Source of the DNA: Actinomycetaceae bacterium
GTDB lineage: Bacteria; Actinomycetota; Actinomycetes; Actinomycetales; Actinomycetaceae
Assembly: GCA_028724265.1 (NCBI GenBank)
Contig: JAQYDG010000004.1
Span: forward strand, 62,001 to 126,000
DNA: 64,000 nucleotides
Direction of reading: 5' to 3'
In this document: positions 26,638 to 35,413 of the stretch, one piece after another
How positions within the stretch are numbered: the first letter of the stretch is position 1
How the letters are laid out: the number at the start of each line of letters is the position of its first letter
Program-made: the position numbers and the translations under genes
Notes under the pieces: model-generated
What the model was told of the DNA's origin: nothing
The model's input: only the letters and a program-made list of their open reading frames with translations
The model's database searches: none

Positions 26638-27863
26638 GGTACTTCAGAATCATGACGGGGACGGAACCGCTGCCCGATTTCGTCAATGAGACCTCGGAAC
26701 CACGGCGTATGAATATTGAATGGCTTCCCGCCTTTCAGACGACGAAAATCGATGAGGCTCAACATGTTATCAGCCTCCTCGTCTTCACCCACCACGCCGG
26801 AGAGCCGCTCTAGCCCACACCGGACGGCAAGGGTCGTCACCCGATCAATGAGTTCCAGATCCTCTGCATTCGACTTCCAGGCTCTGGAGAAGTACCCCGA
26901 CTTCTCCACCAGAACCTTTTGCGCTCCGAGCCGATACGAAAAATGCGTCGCAAACCATTGTCCGGGGTTCACCGTATCCAGACGAATATGCCCAAAGGCA
27001 TCACGTGCGACTGTTTCGCCAGCTGCGCGTTTGGAGGCGACAACAGCATCCAGACCCGCGGATTCCGAGAGGAAAATATTGACGGTGCCAACCCGATCCA
27101 TAATGACTCGCAGACGTTCCGCTTCCTCGGCTACATCCAACTCAAGCTCAGGAATATACAACGCATGCACGTCCCATGGCTCCCGGGCAAGTCCTGCAGA
27201 CGGAACCCACTTCTGCGACTTCACCCACTCGTGATAGGTGTATGTTGTGCGCGCAGCAAGGTAACCGCAGTCACGCCCCATCATTTCGTGGATAATCAAC
27301 ATGCGCGGACTCGACTTGCACTCCCCGATCACATGTTGGGCATACCGTGCCCCCTCCTCAGCTGCTGTCGCCGTACCCAGAGACTGACGAATCGGGTAAA
27401 TATCGTTGTCGATAGATTTCGGGATGCCGACAACAGTCAGATCATAGTTATTGTCGTACAAATACGTCGCAAGATCGGCGGCGGTGGAGTTCGTATCGTC
27501 ACCGCCAATTGTGTGCAGCACATCCACATGGTCTTTTGTTAGCTGCTCGGCTGCAACCTGGAGAGCATTCTGCCCTTCCTCGATCAAGCCACGATCGATC
27601 AGATCCTGCGTGTTCGTCAGCTTCACGCGCGAATTCCCAATGGGAGATCCGCCCATCGATTTCAACCACTCCGCGTGAATCCTGGCATCGTGATCCATGA
27701 CGAGGGAATCACCGCGCAGAAGACCTTCATATCCGTAGCGATAACCGATGACTTCAATCGTCGGATCCATAAAGTTGTATTTCTGAATCAAATCTGCGAC
27801 TGTCGTCGATAAGCAGGGAGCAAAACCCCCTGCTGTGAGTAGTGCAACGCGCTTAATCGCCAT
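26619..27863 (-). CDS. pfp: Pyrophosphate-dependent 6-phosphofructokinase
   Basis: A 414-residue PfkA-superfamily enzyme converting fructose 6-phosphate to the 1,6-bisphosphate. GGDDT at 120-124 carries the second Asp that blocks ATP and marks PPi-type enzymes, where ATP-dependent ones have GGDGS. PKSIDND (148-154) supplies the PPi-type Lys and the catalytic Asp; MMGRDCGYLA is the substrate motif. ATG 27863 is preferred over an upstream in-frame start because GGAGGG lies at good spacing. The reaction is reversible, so it can serve glycolysis and gluconeogenesis. Its 3' end is embedded in tandem repeats. It converges with the kinase gene and diverges from a small membrane protein gene. Confidence 0.9.
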   Translation of the reverse strand: MAIKRVALLTAGGFAPCLSTTVADLIQKYNFMDPTIEVIGYRYGYEGLLRGDSLVMDHDARIHAEWLKSMGGSPIGNSRVKLTNTQDLIDRGLIEEGQNALQVAAEQLTKDHVDVLHTIGGDDTNSTAADLATYLYDNNYDLTVVGIPKSIDNDIYPIRQSLGTATAAEEGARYAQHVIGECKSSPRMLIIHEMMGRDCGYLAARTTYTYHEWVKSQKWVPSAGLAREPWDVHALYIPELELDVAEEAERLRVIMDRVGTVNIFLSESAGLDAVVASKRAAGETVARDAFGHIRLDTVNPGQWFATHFSYRLGAQKVLVEKSGYFSRAWKSNAEDLELIDRVTTLAVRCGLERLSGVVGEDEEADNMLSLIDFRRLKGGKPFNIHTPWFRGLIDEIGQRFRPRHDSEVPPTMQK

Positions 27864-27940
27864 CGTTTGCCCTCCGTCTTCGCTGCTGATTGCCACACGT
27901 CTGTCACTGGCGTGTCATATCTCACTATTGTACTGTGCGT

Positions 27941-27946
27941 TAGGCT
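27941..27946 (+). promoter_or_regulatory. -10 hexamer TAGGCT, leaderless start of a small membrane protein
   Basis: TAGGCT ends 6 nt before ATG 27953, and no ribosome binding site is present. Confidence 0.4.
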
Positions 27947-27952
27947 TTCTAC

Positions 27953-28387
27953 ATGGCACGAAAACGACACAAGATGAGTCATCGACACGTGAACGCAGAA
28001 TTCGACGGAATCATGGAAAATATCGCTGAGCTGGACACCGCACCTGAGCTGGGATCAACCACTGGCCGTCAGCATGGTCCACGCGATTGGGCACCGCCAG
28101 CAGATGAGGAACTTGATGAAGGAGAGCTTTCTTCGGTGGACGAAGATGCTGTTCACGCATTTTCGATGCCCGCACAGCAGGCACGTAGGTCACCACTCGT
28201 CACGCTGCTGTGGATCCTCGCCGTCGCGGCAGCAGGCGCAGGCATGATCATGATGTTTTTTCCACACACCGCATCGCGCCCGCTGCGCTTCACCCTCGTA
28301 GGAATTGCCGCGATTCTTGCAGCCTTTGCACTTCTCTTCTCCACTCCCAAGCGTGGAGAAACGCGCGGTGACGGTGCATGGATCTAA
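27953..28387 (+). CDS. Small membrane protein of unknown function
   Basis: A 144-residue protein I do not recognise. The first 80 residues are polar and start very basic (MARKRHKMSHRH), then turn acidic. Two hydrophobic helices follow at about 80-101 (TLLWILAVAAAGAGMIMMFF) and 108-128 (LRFTLVGIAAILAAFALLF), with a short charged tail. This topology puts both ends in the cytoplasm. It diverges from pfp and converges with the receiver-like gene. It may be a DUF3040-type protein, but the motifs are not clear enough to say so. Confidence 0.7.
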   Translation: MARKRHKMSHRHVNAEFDGIMENIAELDTAPELGSTTGRQHGPRDWAPPADEELDEGELSSVDEDAVHAFSMPAQQARRSPLVTLLWILAVAAAGAGMIMMFFPHTASRPLRFTLVGIAAILAAFALLFSTPKRGETRGDGAWI

Positions 28388-28445
28388 GCCGACGATGGCA
28401 ACGGCGGCGTCACATGCTCGTCGGCGACATGCCGTAGTTCATCCC

Positions 28446-28865
28446 TTAGTTCGTCGCAACCACAGATGAATGACGCCGAATCACATCCGCAGCCGTCTGA
28501 GCAAGAACACGCGGGTTGATGGGGAAATACACAGAAGCGTCCGCTCCCGACCACCGGGCAAGCCACTCATCCTGTGGGCGACCGAGGACAAGCATAAACG
28601 GGATCGATGGATCAACCTCATCCTGAACCATCTTGCCCACGCCCATACCGCCGAGTTTTGCTGCCTCGGCGTCAAGAATCAGCAGCGAAAAATCGCCCTG
28701 ACGCGCATCCTCAACGACCATCGGCGCAGTTGCAACCTCTGTAATTGCCACCGGCGGCAGATCTGCAGCAACCTTGTTCCCTAGCGCTGCCTTGATTTCA
28801 GCACGGGTGGTGGAGTTATCTGAATACACCATAATCTTCAACGGTGCCGCTTCTTCGCTTGCCAT
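28446..28865 (-). CDS. Receiver-like (CheY-fold) orphan protein
   Basis: 139 residues that read like a single response-regulator receiver domain. There is an initial beta strand with acidic turn (LKIMVYSDNSTTRAEIKAAL), a central strand ending in Asp (FSLLILDAEAAKLGG, about residue 66), a strand-4 equivalent (IPFMLVLGRP) and a final WSGADASVYFPINPRVLAQTAADVI. The Thr/Lys switch residues are not obvious; Pro stands where the conserved Lys-Pro would be. There is no output domain and no histidine kinase nearby. AGGAGG precedes the ATG. It may act as a phosphorylation-independent adaptor; the partner is unknown. Confidence 0.7.
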   Translation of the reverse strand: MASEEAAPLKIMVYSDNSTTRAEIKAALGNKVAADLPPVAITEVATAPMVVEDARQGDFSLLILDAEAAKLGGMGVGKMVQDEVDPSIPFMLVLGRPQDEWLARWSGADASVYFPINPRVLAQTAADVIRRHSSVVATN

Positions 28866-28956
28866 TCTTACCTCCTGAACACATTCCCGAGAATGTGACT
28901 TTGTACCCTACCAAGTATAAATGCACAATGAGACGCTGCAGTCACGATGACGCGAC

Positions 28957-29982
28957 CTAATCCATCACCGCGAGAACATCAACGACATATGCGAGAGCTG
29001 GTGTTGCCTGCTGCTGAGTTTTTGTGTCCCCATCCGACTTTGGCACAAGCAGCAACACGCGCGATCCCTGCGGCACACCGATGAGTGCTGACGTGAAATT
29101 CTGAGGATCAGACGTCACATTCACTTGCTGGGGACCAGCCGGAATGCTGGCAGCGGGCTCGCCTTGCCACGTTGAGCTGAAGACGGATCCATCCCAGCTC
29201 TGTACTGCATAGGCGACGATAACATTGCTGCCGTCCTTGATGCTCTTTCCAGAACCGCGAGCCAGGATCGTGGCCGAGATGCTCGTCGGCTCTTCGCTCT
29301 GCTTAATGTCAATTTTCGTCACAGGTTTACCGAGCTCGCCCGTGACACTGACAGGGACAGACTCATGCGTCAGCTGCGCATGTGCATCGCCGGCGGATTG
29401 AGCCGAATACGTTCCCAAGAGCTCCACATAGAACACAATCGTGTCCTTCCCGCCTATTCCTGCTTGCTCTTGGCCAGCCGACCCATAACCGAGCTCCGGC
29501 GGAATGGAGATTGTGAACGTGTCCCCGACGTGCCTGCCCGGGAATCCATAGATCCATCCCTTAATCATTTGTTCGAGTGGGAAGAAAGCGGCTCCGGAAC
29601 GGGAATACGACGAATCAAAAGGATCGGGTTTCCCCCATACCTGACCGACATAGTTCACCAAGACGCTGTCCGAGGAGCCAACTGTTGCTCCGTCGCCCTT
29701 CGTGATCAGGCCTACGTGTAATCCTGCAGGAGGGGTTGATCCAGGCGGAAAACTCAGCACAGGATTGCCCGATTTATCCTTCGTGACCGTGGGCATTCCC
29801 TCAGTTGACAAGACGACTTCCGGCTTCGCCTCGTCGGTTGGTGTCTGCGATGCTGCAGATGCCGATGACGAAGCAGACGCGCTCGGTTGAGCTTGCGAGG
29901 AGCTGCCGTTCGAACATGCTGCGGCGCTCAACGCAACACCGAGTGCAACCGCAAGTGCTGTCAGCTTTTTTACTGCCTTCAT
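28957..29982 (-). CDS. FKBP-type peptidyl-prolyl cis-trans isomerase lipoprotein
   Basis: 341 residues. A lipoprotein signal peptide (MKAVKKLTALAVALGVALSAAAC) ends at Cys23, so it is anchored outside the membrane. A Ser/Ala/Gln-rich spacer precedes one canonical FKBP domain (about 95-190), with VLVNYVGQVWGKPDPFDSSY, MIKGWIYGFPGRHVGDTFTISIPPELGYG and TIVFYVELLG. A second, degenerate FKBP-like domain (about 230-340, VIVAYAVQSWDGSVFSSTW to ALAYVVDVLAV) lacks several active-site aromatics. It probably helps fold secreted proteins at the cell surface. It is a single-gene unit between the receiver-like and glycerate-kinase-like genes. Confidence 0.9.
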   Translation of the reverse strand: MKAVKKLTALAVALGVALSAAACSNGSSSQAQPSASASSSASAASQTPTDEAKPEVVLSTEGMPTVTKDKSGNPVLSFPPGSTPPAGLHVGLITKGDGATVGSSDSVLVNYVGQVWGKPDPFDSSYSRSGAAFFPLEQMIKGWIYGFPGRHVGDTFTISIPPELGYGSAGQEQAGIGGKDTIVFYVELLGTYSAQSAGDAHAQLTHESVPVSVTGELGKPVTKIDIKQSEEPTSISATILARGSGKSIKDGSNVIVAYAVQSWDGSVFSSTWQGEPAASIPAGPQQVNVTSDPQNFTSALIGVPQGSRVLLLVPKSDGDTKTQQQATPALAYVVDVLAVMD

Positions 29983-30146
29983 ACGAACCTCAATTATCCT
30001 TTGACTTGTTCTCCTGTATATGACATTTTTCCGAGCACAATCCCTCTTTGTGCCGTAGCCGTATTGCCCGTGCCGCGAAATTGTCCATGCCGCGAGCCCG
30101 ATCGCAACCTCGTTGGCTTAGCTGCCCACACACGTCGAGACCGGCA

Positions 30147-31313
30147 TTAGTCGAGTGCCCAGATTCGTGCTGCATGGGTAACGGTGGCTTCAAGCTGCGA
30201 GACGTCAAGGCGAGAATAGGCATACGCTCCGGATAGTCCCATCGACGGGATATCACCTCGCCGCATGGGTTCACCACCGTGAACAACCACAATGGGCACT
30301 GCCGCATCTCGTGCGAGGCCAGATGCCCGGACAAGAGTCGATGGTGTCTCTGCAGGGAGAACGCCCGTAATATACACCACAAGATCGTTGCGATCAGAGG
30401 GTCGCGTATCGGGCTTCTCAAAGACGAAATCACCAAAATCCTGCGGCTGAACATCCAGACTCAGAAGCACGTAGCCCACCCCGCCCAGTGCACCAGCAGC
30501 GGGATGGTGCATCACACGCAACCGCTGCGTCTCACCTGCAGCATGATAGCGACGATCCTCGCCAGTAAATTCGTCAGCCAACGCAGCGGCCTGAGCAACA
30601 TCTGCAATATCCCATGCCCATGCGCTCAACTCCGTTTCCCGCACCTGAGCTGTACGCGGGTCAAGGCCAGCTGCGATCCAATTCTGAGCAACCCCGTCTG
30701 CGCCGAGCAGACTCTGAGTACGCGGCGTCATCACGCTCATCGCAGGAAATTCAGATGTCAATCGCTGCCGCGCAACACGGATAGCATGAGCCAGCGGGCT
30801 CAACGAACTCTCCTCACCTCCCGCGTCTCCACTGCCAGATTCTGGCACATCGAGCTGGACGCCAGCCAATCGGGAAAGCAGCCCGCGCCCGCCATCTGTC
30901 ACGCGTCCAGGGGATGGAAGGACGATCGCCACCCTGGAAAACGACCCGGTTCTGGCTCGTTCGAGGTCAGTGGCAATGTCCTCACTCGACACATCGGACA
31001 ATCCAGGAACACCAATTTGGGAAGGATCATCCTCACGTGTGTAATCCAACACAAGAGTGTCACCTGCAGCTGTTGCGAACACCGGCAGTTCCCGACCCGC
31101 GGTGCTCAACGCCTCCGAAACATTCCTCGATTGTTCGAAACGAAGAGCCCCCACCGATGCAGCCCAGTCCCACACGGGTGCGCCATCAGATATGGTCTGG
31201 ATCATCACCTCATCATGAGGGCGCTGATCCAACCATGCCCGCGATGCTGCAGCAGCCACACGAGACGCCGGAATGCCCGACACGGGTGTTGCCAACATAA
31301 GAATTGAAGCCAT
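30147..31313 (-). CDS. Degenerate glycerate-kinase-like (GlxK fold) protein
   Basis: 388 residues with the overall layout of GlxK-type glycerate kinases. There is an N-terminal Ala-rich helix after a short strand (PASRVAAAASRAWLDQRPHDEV), ISDGA at about 42-46, PAAGALGGVGYVLL (family PGAGAAGGLGFGL) near 270, and a C-terminal LVVYITGVLPAETPSTL...VPIVVVHG. However, the N-terminal DSFKGS loop is replaced by TPVSGIPAS, DGGEGT is reduced to SDGAPVW, and the GEGRLD loop is also lost. These changes suggest loss of kinase activity or a new substrate. It lies between the FKBP lipoprotein and the M20 dipeptidase on the same strand. Confidence 0.65.
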   Translation of the reverse strand: MASILMLATPVSGIPASRVAAAASRAWLDQRPHDEVMIQTISDGAPVWDWAASVGALRFEQSRNVSEALSTAGRELPVFATAAGDTLVLDYTREDDPSQIGVPGLSDVSSEDIATDLERARTGSFSRVAIVLPSPGRVTDGGRGLLSRLAGVQLDVPESGSGDAGGEESSLSPLAHAIRVARQRLTSEFPAMSVMTPRTQSLLGADGVAQNWIAAGLDPRTAQVRETELSAWAWDIADVAQAAALADEFTGEDRRYHAAGETQRLRVMHHPAAGALGGVGYVLLSLDVQPQDFGDFVFEKPDTRPSDRNDLVVYITGVLPAETPSTLVRASGLARDAAVPIVVVHGGEPMRRGDIPSMGLSGAYAYSRLDVSQLEATVTHAARIWALD

Positions 31314-31492
31314 ACATCACGCTTTCCGCGAGTCTCACCTACGCCGTGTGAAGCCTGCACGACCCCCACAATTGGCTCATTGCGCACTTCATTGTAGGAG
31401 ACCACTGCCTCGGACACACTCCACGTGTGGCCAACATACCCCACTATCGAGCGCATGAATGAGGGCGTTCGCCTGTGGATGAGTCGCACAGA

Positions 31493-32860
31493 TTAGTCAA
31501 CCTCAACCGCTGAGCCCAAACGCGCAATGAAGAGCGCCTCTGCGATCATGGCGGAACGCCAATCGGAAAGTGAAAGCGACTCGTTCTGTGAGTGGGCGCG
31601 GGTATCTGGGTCTTCAATGCCTGTGACCACGACCTCTGCCGATGGGAACATGCGCTGGAAATCCGCAATAAACGGGATAGAACCACCCACGCCCATATCC
31701 ACATAGTCGTGGCCGAAACCCGTTTTCAGAGCCCAATGTGCAATCTGAACAACGTCAGAGTTCATATGTGCCTGATATGCTGGCCCGGCCTCAACAAGCT
31801 GAGCATCGACCTGCGCACCATCGGGCGCATGAGTCTGAAGATGACGAATCAGCGCATGAGCTGCCTCGTGTGGATCCTGCCCAGGCGTGACGCGCAAAGA
31901 CAACATGACCTGTGTTTCAGGCCAGAGGGTGTTGGACGCATGCTCGACGTCTGGCGCATCGATACCTGTCACGGTCAGCGATGGCTGAGTCCACAGACGC
32001 GAGGCGAGCGAACCATGCCCGAGCAGTCTCATCGATCCCAACACCCCGGCGTCCGAGCGCAGATCGTCCTCTGGGTACTCGATGTCGGTCTCGTCATACG
32101 CGTTCAGCCCCTCAACTGCAAGCGAGCCATCGGGTGCCCACAGCGTGGAGAGGAGACGAATCGTTTCCGTCATCGAGTCGGCAACCGGCCCGCCGAACAT
32201 ACCAGAATGGATGGCGTGATCGAGCGTTCGCACGCGCACGGTCACCAGCGCATTACCACGCAACGATGTGGTGAGCGACGGTGTGCCGACCCGCCAGTTG
32301 CTGGAATCTGCCACCACGATGACGTCCGCCGCTAACTGATCCTTGTATTGTTCGATGAAATCCTTGAATGTTGGCGATCCAGACTCCTCTTCCCCCTCGA
32401 AGAAAATCCGAATACCGACCCCTGTCTCGTCTGAAAGCGCAGCCAGGGCAGCAAGATGAACCAAGATGCCCGCCTTATCGTCAGCAGCGCCGCGCCCATA
32501 GAGCCGCCCGTTCTTCTCAACGGTTGTGAATGGATCCGTATCCCACTGCGCCAGATCACCGGTCGGCTGAACATCGTGGTGCGAATAGAGCAGGACGGTT
32601 GGTTTTCCAGGCTCCGCCGGGCGGGAGGCCATCACGGCTGGACGCCCCACACGCCCATCGTCTGTTGTGATCTGAATAATCTGCGCATCCAAACCACGCA
32701 AAGCCAGAAACTCTGTGATCTTTTCTGCGTCACGTACCATATCCGGCTCATGCTCTTTGAGCCCCGAAACAGAGGGAATCGCCACGAGTTCATCCAGTTC
32801 CTGACGATATTGCGCCATATGCGCGTCAATTCTGCGTGTAATTTCGTCAACAGTTAACAT
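31493..32860 (-). CDS. M20-family metallodipeptidase
   Basis: A 455-residue zinc dipeptidase. Metal ligands are visible: His in YSHHDVQPTG (about 91-94), bridging Asp in GRGAADDKAG (about 125), the catalytic Glu-Glu pair in FEGEEESGSP (about 155), Asp in VVVADSSNW (about 187) and a C-terminal His in DTRAHSQNES (about 430). The dimerisation lid domain lies between about 205 and 325. No signal peptide is seen, so it acts on peptides in the cytoplasm. TAGACT ends 6 nt before the ATG with no ribosome binding site. Confidence 0.92.
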   Translation of the reverse strand: MLTVDEITRRIDAHMAQYRQELDELVAIPSVSGLKEHEPDMVRDAEKITEFLALRGLDAQIIQITTDDGRVGRPAVMASRPAEPGKPTVLLYSHHDVQPTGDLAQWDTDPFTTVEKNGRLYGRGAADDKAGILVHLAALAALSDETGVGIRIFFEGEEESGSPTFKDFIEQYKDQLAADVIVVADSSNWRVGTPSLTTSLRGNALVTVRVRTLDHAIHSGMFGGPVADSMTETIRLLSTLWAPDGSLAVEGLNAYDETDIEYPEDDLRSDAGVLGSMRLLGHGSLASRLWTQPSLTVTGIDAPDVEHASNTLWPETQVMLSLRVTPGQDPHEAAHALIRHLQTHAPDGAQVDAQLVEAGPAYQAHMNSDVVQIAHWALKTGFGHDYVDMGVGGSIPFIADFQRMFPSAEVVVTGIEDPDTRAHSQNESLSLSDWRSAMIAEALFIARLGSAVEVD

Positions 32861-32866
32861 GGGCTC

Positions 32867-32872
32867 AGTCTA
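32867..32872 (-). promoter_or_regulatory. -10 hexamer TAGACT, leaderless start of the dipeptidase
   Basis: TAGACT on the minus strand is followed by GAGCCC and then the ATG at 32860, a 6-nt gap without a ribosome binding site. Confidence 0.5.
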
Positions 32873-33128
32873 GCGTGACGAGCCTCATAACAGCGCGCTT
32901 CCCATAGGCGTACCTCAGATGCACCTGATGCTGATCGCACGAACACATGTCCACCGTTCACTGCCCACAGTTATCGTCTGCACGTTCAGTGGGCTGTATT
33001 TTCTGCAGACAGCCAGAGCAGGCTCACCCGCGTAACAAGACGTGCAACAATAGAGGCATATTCTCGTCATTACTGCGTCTGAGCATTTCCGCTCACGTAC
33101 ATCGTAAACCGGCACGAAAGGATTGAGT

Positions 33129-33818
33129 GTGTTTTTGCGTAAGAAACCGGAGGAGGCTGCGCAGCAAAGCCCCAGTGAGAATGCCGAACAGGCACCCCGC
33201 AAGGGTTATACGCCCGGTAAAGGTACACCAACCCCGAAACGCAAAAATGCACAAGCTGCCCATTATCATCCCGTCATTTCCGACCATAAGAAATTGACGA
33301 AGGAGGAAAAAAAGGAAAAGCGAAAAGCTGAACGCGCCAAAGAGAACGAGCAGTATGCCCGTATGCAGGAAGCGATGCGCACGGGTGACGAGCGCTACAT
33401 GCCCGCACGGTATTCAGGCGAAGTCCGCCGGTATGCCCGCGACTACCTCGACGCACGAACAGAGCTCGGCGAATTGATGGTTCCGCTGGCGATTCTGATG
33501 ATCCTTTCCATATTCATCCAGCCCAGCTTCCCCCTCCTGGCCTTCCGACTGCTCATTGTGATGTATGCCATTTTCTTCCTGATGATTATCGACGCCATGT
33601 GGGCCACGCACTGCGCGCGCCTGTATGCCGAACATCACTTTGGGCGGCGCGCGATTCCACGCCCCTTCACGATGCAGAACTTCGGACGGTGCTTCACCAT
33701 TCACCGCTGGCGTCAACCTGCGCCGCAGACGACGCGCGGAAACTATCCAGAAGGGATCAGCTTCGCTGCGCTACGGGAAGCCTTTGTGAACCACTGGTTC
33801 CATCGCAACGCGTCCTGA
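33129..33818 (+). CDS. DUF3043 membrane protein
   Basis: 229 residues. A Lys/Glu-rich N-terminal third (KKLTKEEKKEKRKAERAKE, about 58-76) looks like a charged coiled coil. Then come the family core YARDYLDARTELGELMVPLAILM and two transmembrane helices near 117-140 and 145-165. The C-terminus is polar and basic. GTG 33129 is used because AAAGGA lies 6 nt upstream. DUF3043 is confined to Actinobacteria and its role is unknown. The stop codon lies in the first of three 18-bp tandem repeats that repeat the stop in frame. Confidence 0.87.
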   Translation: MFLRKKPEEAAQQSPSENAEQAPRKGYTPGKGTPTPKRKNAQAAHYHPVISDHKKLTKEEKKEKRKAERAKENEQYARMQEAMRTGDERYMPARYSGEVRRYARDYLDARTELGELMVPLAILMILSIFIQPSFPLLAFRLLIVMYAIFFLMIIDAMWATHCARLYAEHHFGRRAIPRPFTMQNFGRCFTIHRWRQPAPQTTRGNYPEGISFAALREAFVNHWFHRNAS

Positions 33819-33855
33819 CATCGCAAGCCGTTCTGACAGCGCAACGCGTCCTGAA
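33802..33855. repeat. Three 18-bp tandem repeats starting at the DUF3043 stop codon
   Basis: Units ATCGCAACGCGTCCTGAC (33802-33819), ATCGCAAGCCGTTCTGAC and AGCGCAACGCGTCCTGAA are contiguous. Each has a TGA in the DUF3043 frame; the gene's own stop is in the first unit (33816-33818). Confidence 0.93.
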
Positions 33856-33867
33856 TTCTTCCCGAGG

Positions 33868-33914
33868 CCGTCCGAACCTTCACCCACGGATCCCGATCGT
33901 GAAGGCCCGGACGG
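33868..33914. terminator. Bidirectional terminator hairpin
   Basis: CCGTCCG and CCTTCAC pair with GTGAAGG and CGGACGG, two 7-bp stem segments separated by a 2-by-2 internal loop, around a 15-nt loop. It lies between convergent DUF3043 and the small membrane protein gene. Confidence 0.75.
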
Positions 33915-33941
33915 TCGTCATTCATGCGGCGAAGCGAGTCG

Positions 33942-34427
33942 CTAATGCTGTGCGCGAGCGTTCCGGGCTGCGATCTTTGCAGGGTTTGACCACCACAGCT
34001 CCACCAGCATGAGGATCGTCACAACAGTAGGCAAAAAGAAGTACGTAGCCCCTCCCCCGTACCAGAGGGAAACCTTGTCGATCCACACCGGATGATAAAA
34101 AGCTGTGACGAGATAAACCAGAGCATTCGCAGACCACAGTGACCACGCGCACCGCCGCATTCGACGTCCGTTGTGCCCCGTGCCGATCATGGCAACAATC
34201 CACACAAGCAATGACATTATCGTCATCGCAGCGCGTAGCCTCTGGCCAGAATTGACGGCGTGAAGAGTTGGAGCAGCACCGCGGTACATCGCATATGCAA
34301 CAAGAACACCTGCTATCACCAGCAACACAGTGGGCCAGCCCACCGCAGAGTGCCGTGTATCAGATGCTCCTTCAGGCGCAGCTCGTAGGCTTGCCGCAGT
34401 AGCTTCAGAAGCCGAAGACTCCCCCAT
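33942..34427 (-). CDS. Four-helix membrane protein, unknown
   Basis: About 161 residues with four hydrophobic helices (near 33-52, 68-87, 98-118 and 125-146) and a basic C-terminus. I do not recognise the family. ATG 34427 is chosen because GGGAGGG sits 5 nt upstream; an upstream in-frame start adds 7 residues. It diverges from the DUF4191 gene and converges with DUF3043. Confidence 0.75.
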   Translation of the reverse strand: MGESSASEATAASLRAAPEGASDTRHSAVGWPTVLLVIAGVLVAYAMYRGAAPTLHAVNSGQRLRAAMTIMSLLVWIVAMIGTGHNGRRMRRCAWSLWSANALVYLVTAFYHPVWIDKVSLWYGGGATYFFLPTVVTILMLVELWWSNPAKIAARNARAQH

Positions 34428-34543
34428 CAATCCCTCCCATAACGTCAATCGTGAACCATTCTACGTTTCATGAATCCGCACGCACGCGCCGTAGATCAAT
34501 GCTTTCGGATAGAATGGCCGGAAGATGGAGCCAAGGAGGATGA

Positions 34544-35251
34544 ATGGCGAAGAGTAAGGCAAAGGATCAGAAAGCGAAAACGCAACACTGGTGGAACTAT
34601 ACGGCTCAGGCATATCAGGTCACCGCGAAGTCATATCCGTGGCTGCCGTGGGCATTGCTGGGTGTGACTGTGCTCGGCATTCTGATCGGAGTTCTTCCTG
34701 CCCTCACAGGTGGATCGTGGATATTTTCGGTGATCTTCGCTATTCTCCTCGGTGCGATGGCGCCCATGGTGACCTTGGGATGGCTCACGCGATCCGCCAC
34801 GTACAAGCAGTTAGAGGGAATGCCAGGTGCGGCTTTTGCCGTGTTAGATGGCATTAAACGAGGATGGAATATCGAATCTGAACCGGTTCGTATCAACCCA
34901 CGCACGCAGGAGATGGTCTACCGAGCGATTGGACGTCCCGGCGTTGTGCTCGTCGGTGAGGGAGAGAAATCGCGGGTAAGCAGGCTGGTGAATGATGAAC
35001 GCCAGGCAGTCAAGCACGTCGCGCCCAATGCCCCTGTTCACGTACTCTTCGTCGGTACCGGGACGAATGAGGTGAGGCTCAGCAAGCTCGAAAAAACAAT
35101 GCGGAAACTCCCCAAGGCGATCTCGCACCAAGAGGTTGATGCCCTCACTCGACGTCTCGCGGCGATCCAGAAGAACCGCTTCAATATCCCACGGGGAATG
35201 GATCCGACGAAGCCTCAGCGAATGAACCGGCGTGCATTGCGCGGCAACTAG
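34544..35251 (+). CDS. DUF4191 membrane protein
   Basis: 235 residues. A basic N-terminus (MAKSKAKDQKAK) and the WWNYTAQAYQVTAKSYPWLPW motif precede two transmembrane helices (about 38-58 and 63-83). A soluble domain (about 100-235) contains YRAIGRPGVVLVGEG and the basic end MNRRALRGN. This matches DUF4191, which sits just upstream of glnA1 in many actinobacteria, as here. AGGAGG precedes the ATG, and TAGAAT about 30 bp further upstream may be the -10. Function unknown. Confidence 0.88.
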   Translation: MAKSKAKDQKAKTQHWWNYTAQAYQVTAKSYPWLPWALLGVTVLGILIGVLPALTGGSWIFSVIFAILLGAMAPMVTLGWLTRSATYKQLEGMPGAAFAVLDGIKRGWNIESEPVRINPRTQEMVYRAIGRPGVVLVGEGEKSRVSRLVNDERQAVKHVAPNAPVHVLFVGTGTNEVRLSKLEKTMRKLPKAISHQEVDALTRRLAAIQKNRFNIPRGMDPTKPQRMNRRALRGN

Positions 35252-35364
35252 ACCGAAGCAACTCGTCTGAGGATTGACATTTCCCCGCGCATCTACTCGC
35301 TGCATGAGGCGAATCGACACGGTTCGCGCTCTTCGTTTTGTGGCACCGTACCCTGAGCCGAGGG

Positions 35365-35402
35365 TACACAGGCGTATTAGTACACAGGCACAACAGTATT
35401 AG
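35365..35402. repeat. Direct repeat in the glnA1 leader
   Basis: TACACAGGCGTATTAG (35365-35380) is followed at once by the same sequence with CAACA inserted and one further base gained (35381-35402). It ends 11 nt before the glnA1 start and so would lie in the 5' leader. Confidence 0.75.
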
Positions 35403-35413
35403 AAAGGAACCTG

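Noticed and set aside
28434..28460. Possible stop-spanning repeat at the end of the receiver-like gene
   Set aside because: The two 12-bp units differ at several bases and the second does not reproduce a stop codon, so it is too weak to group with the three clear cases.
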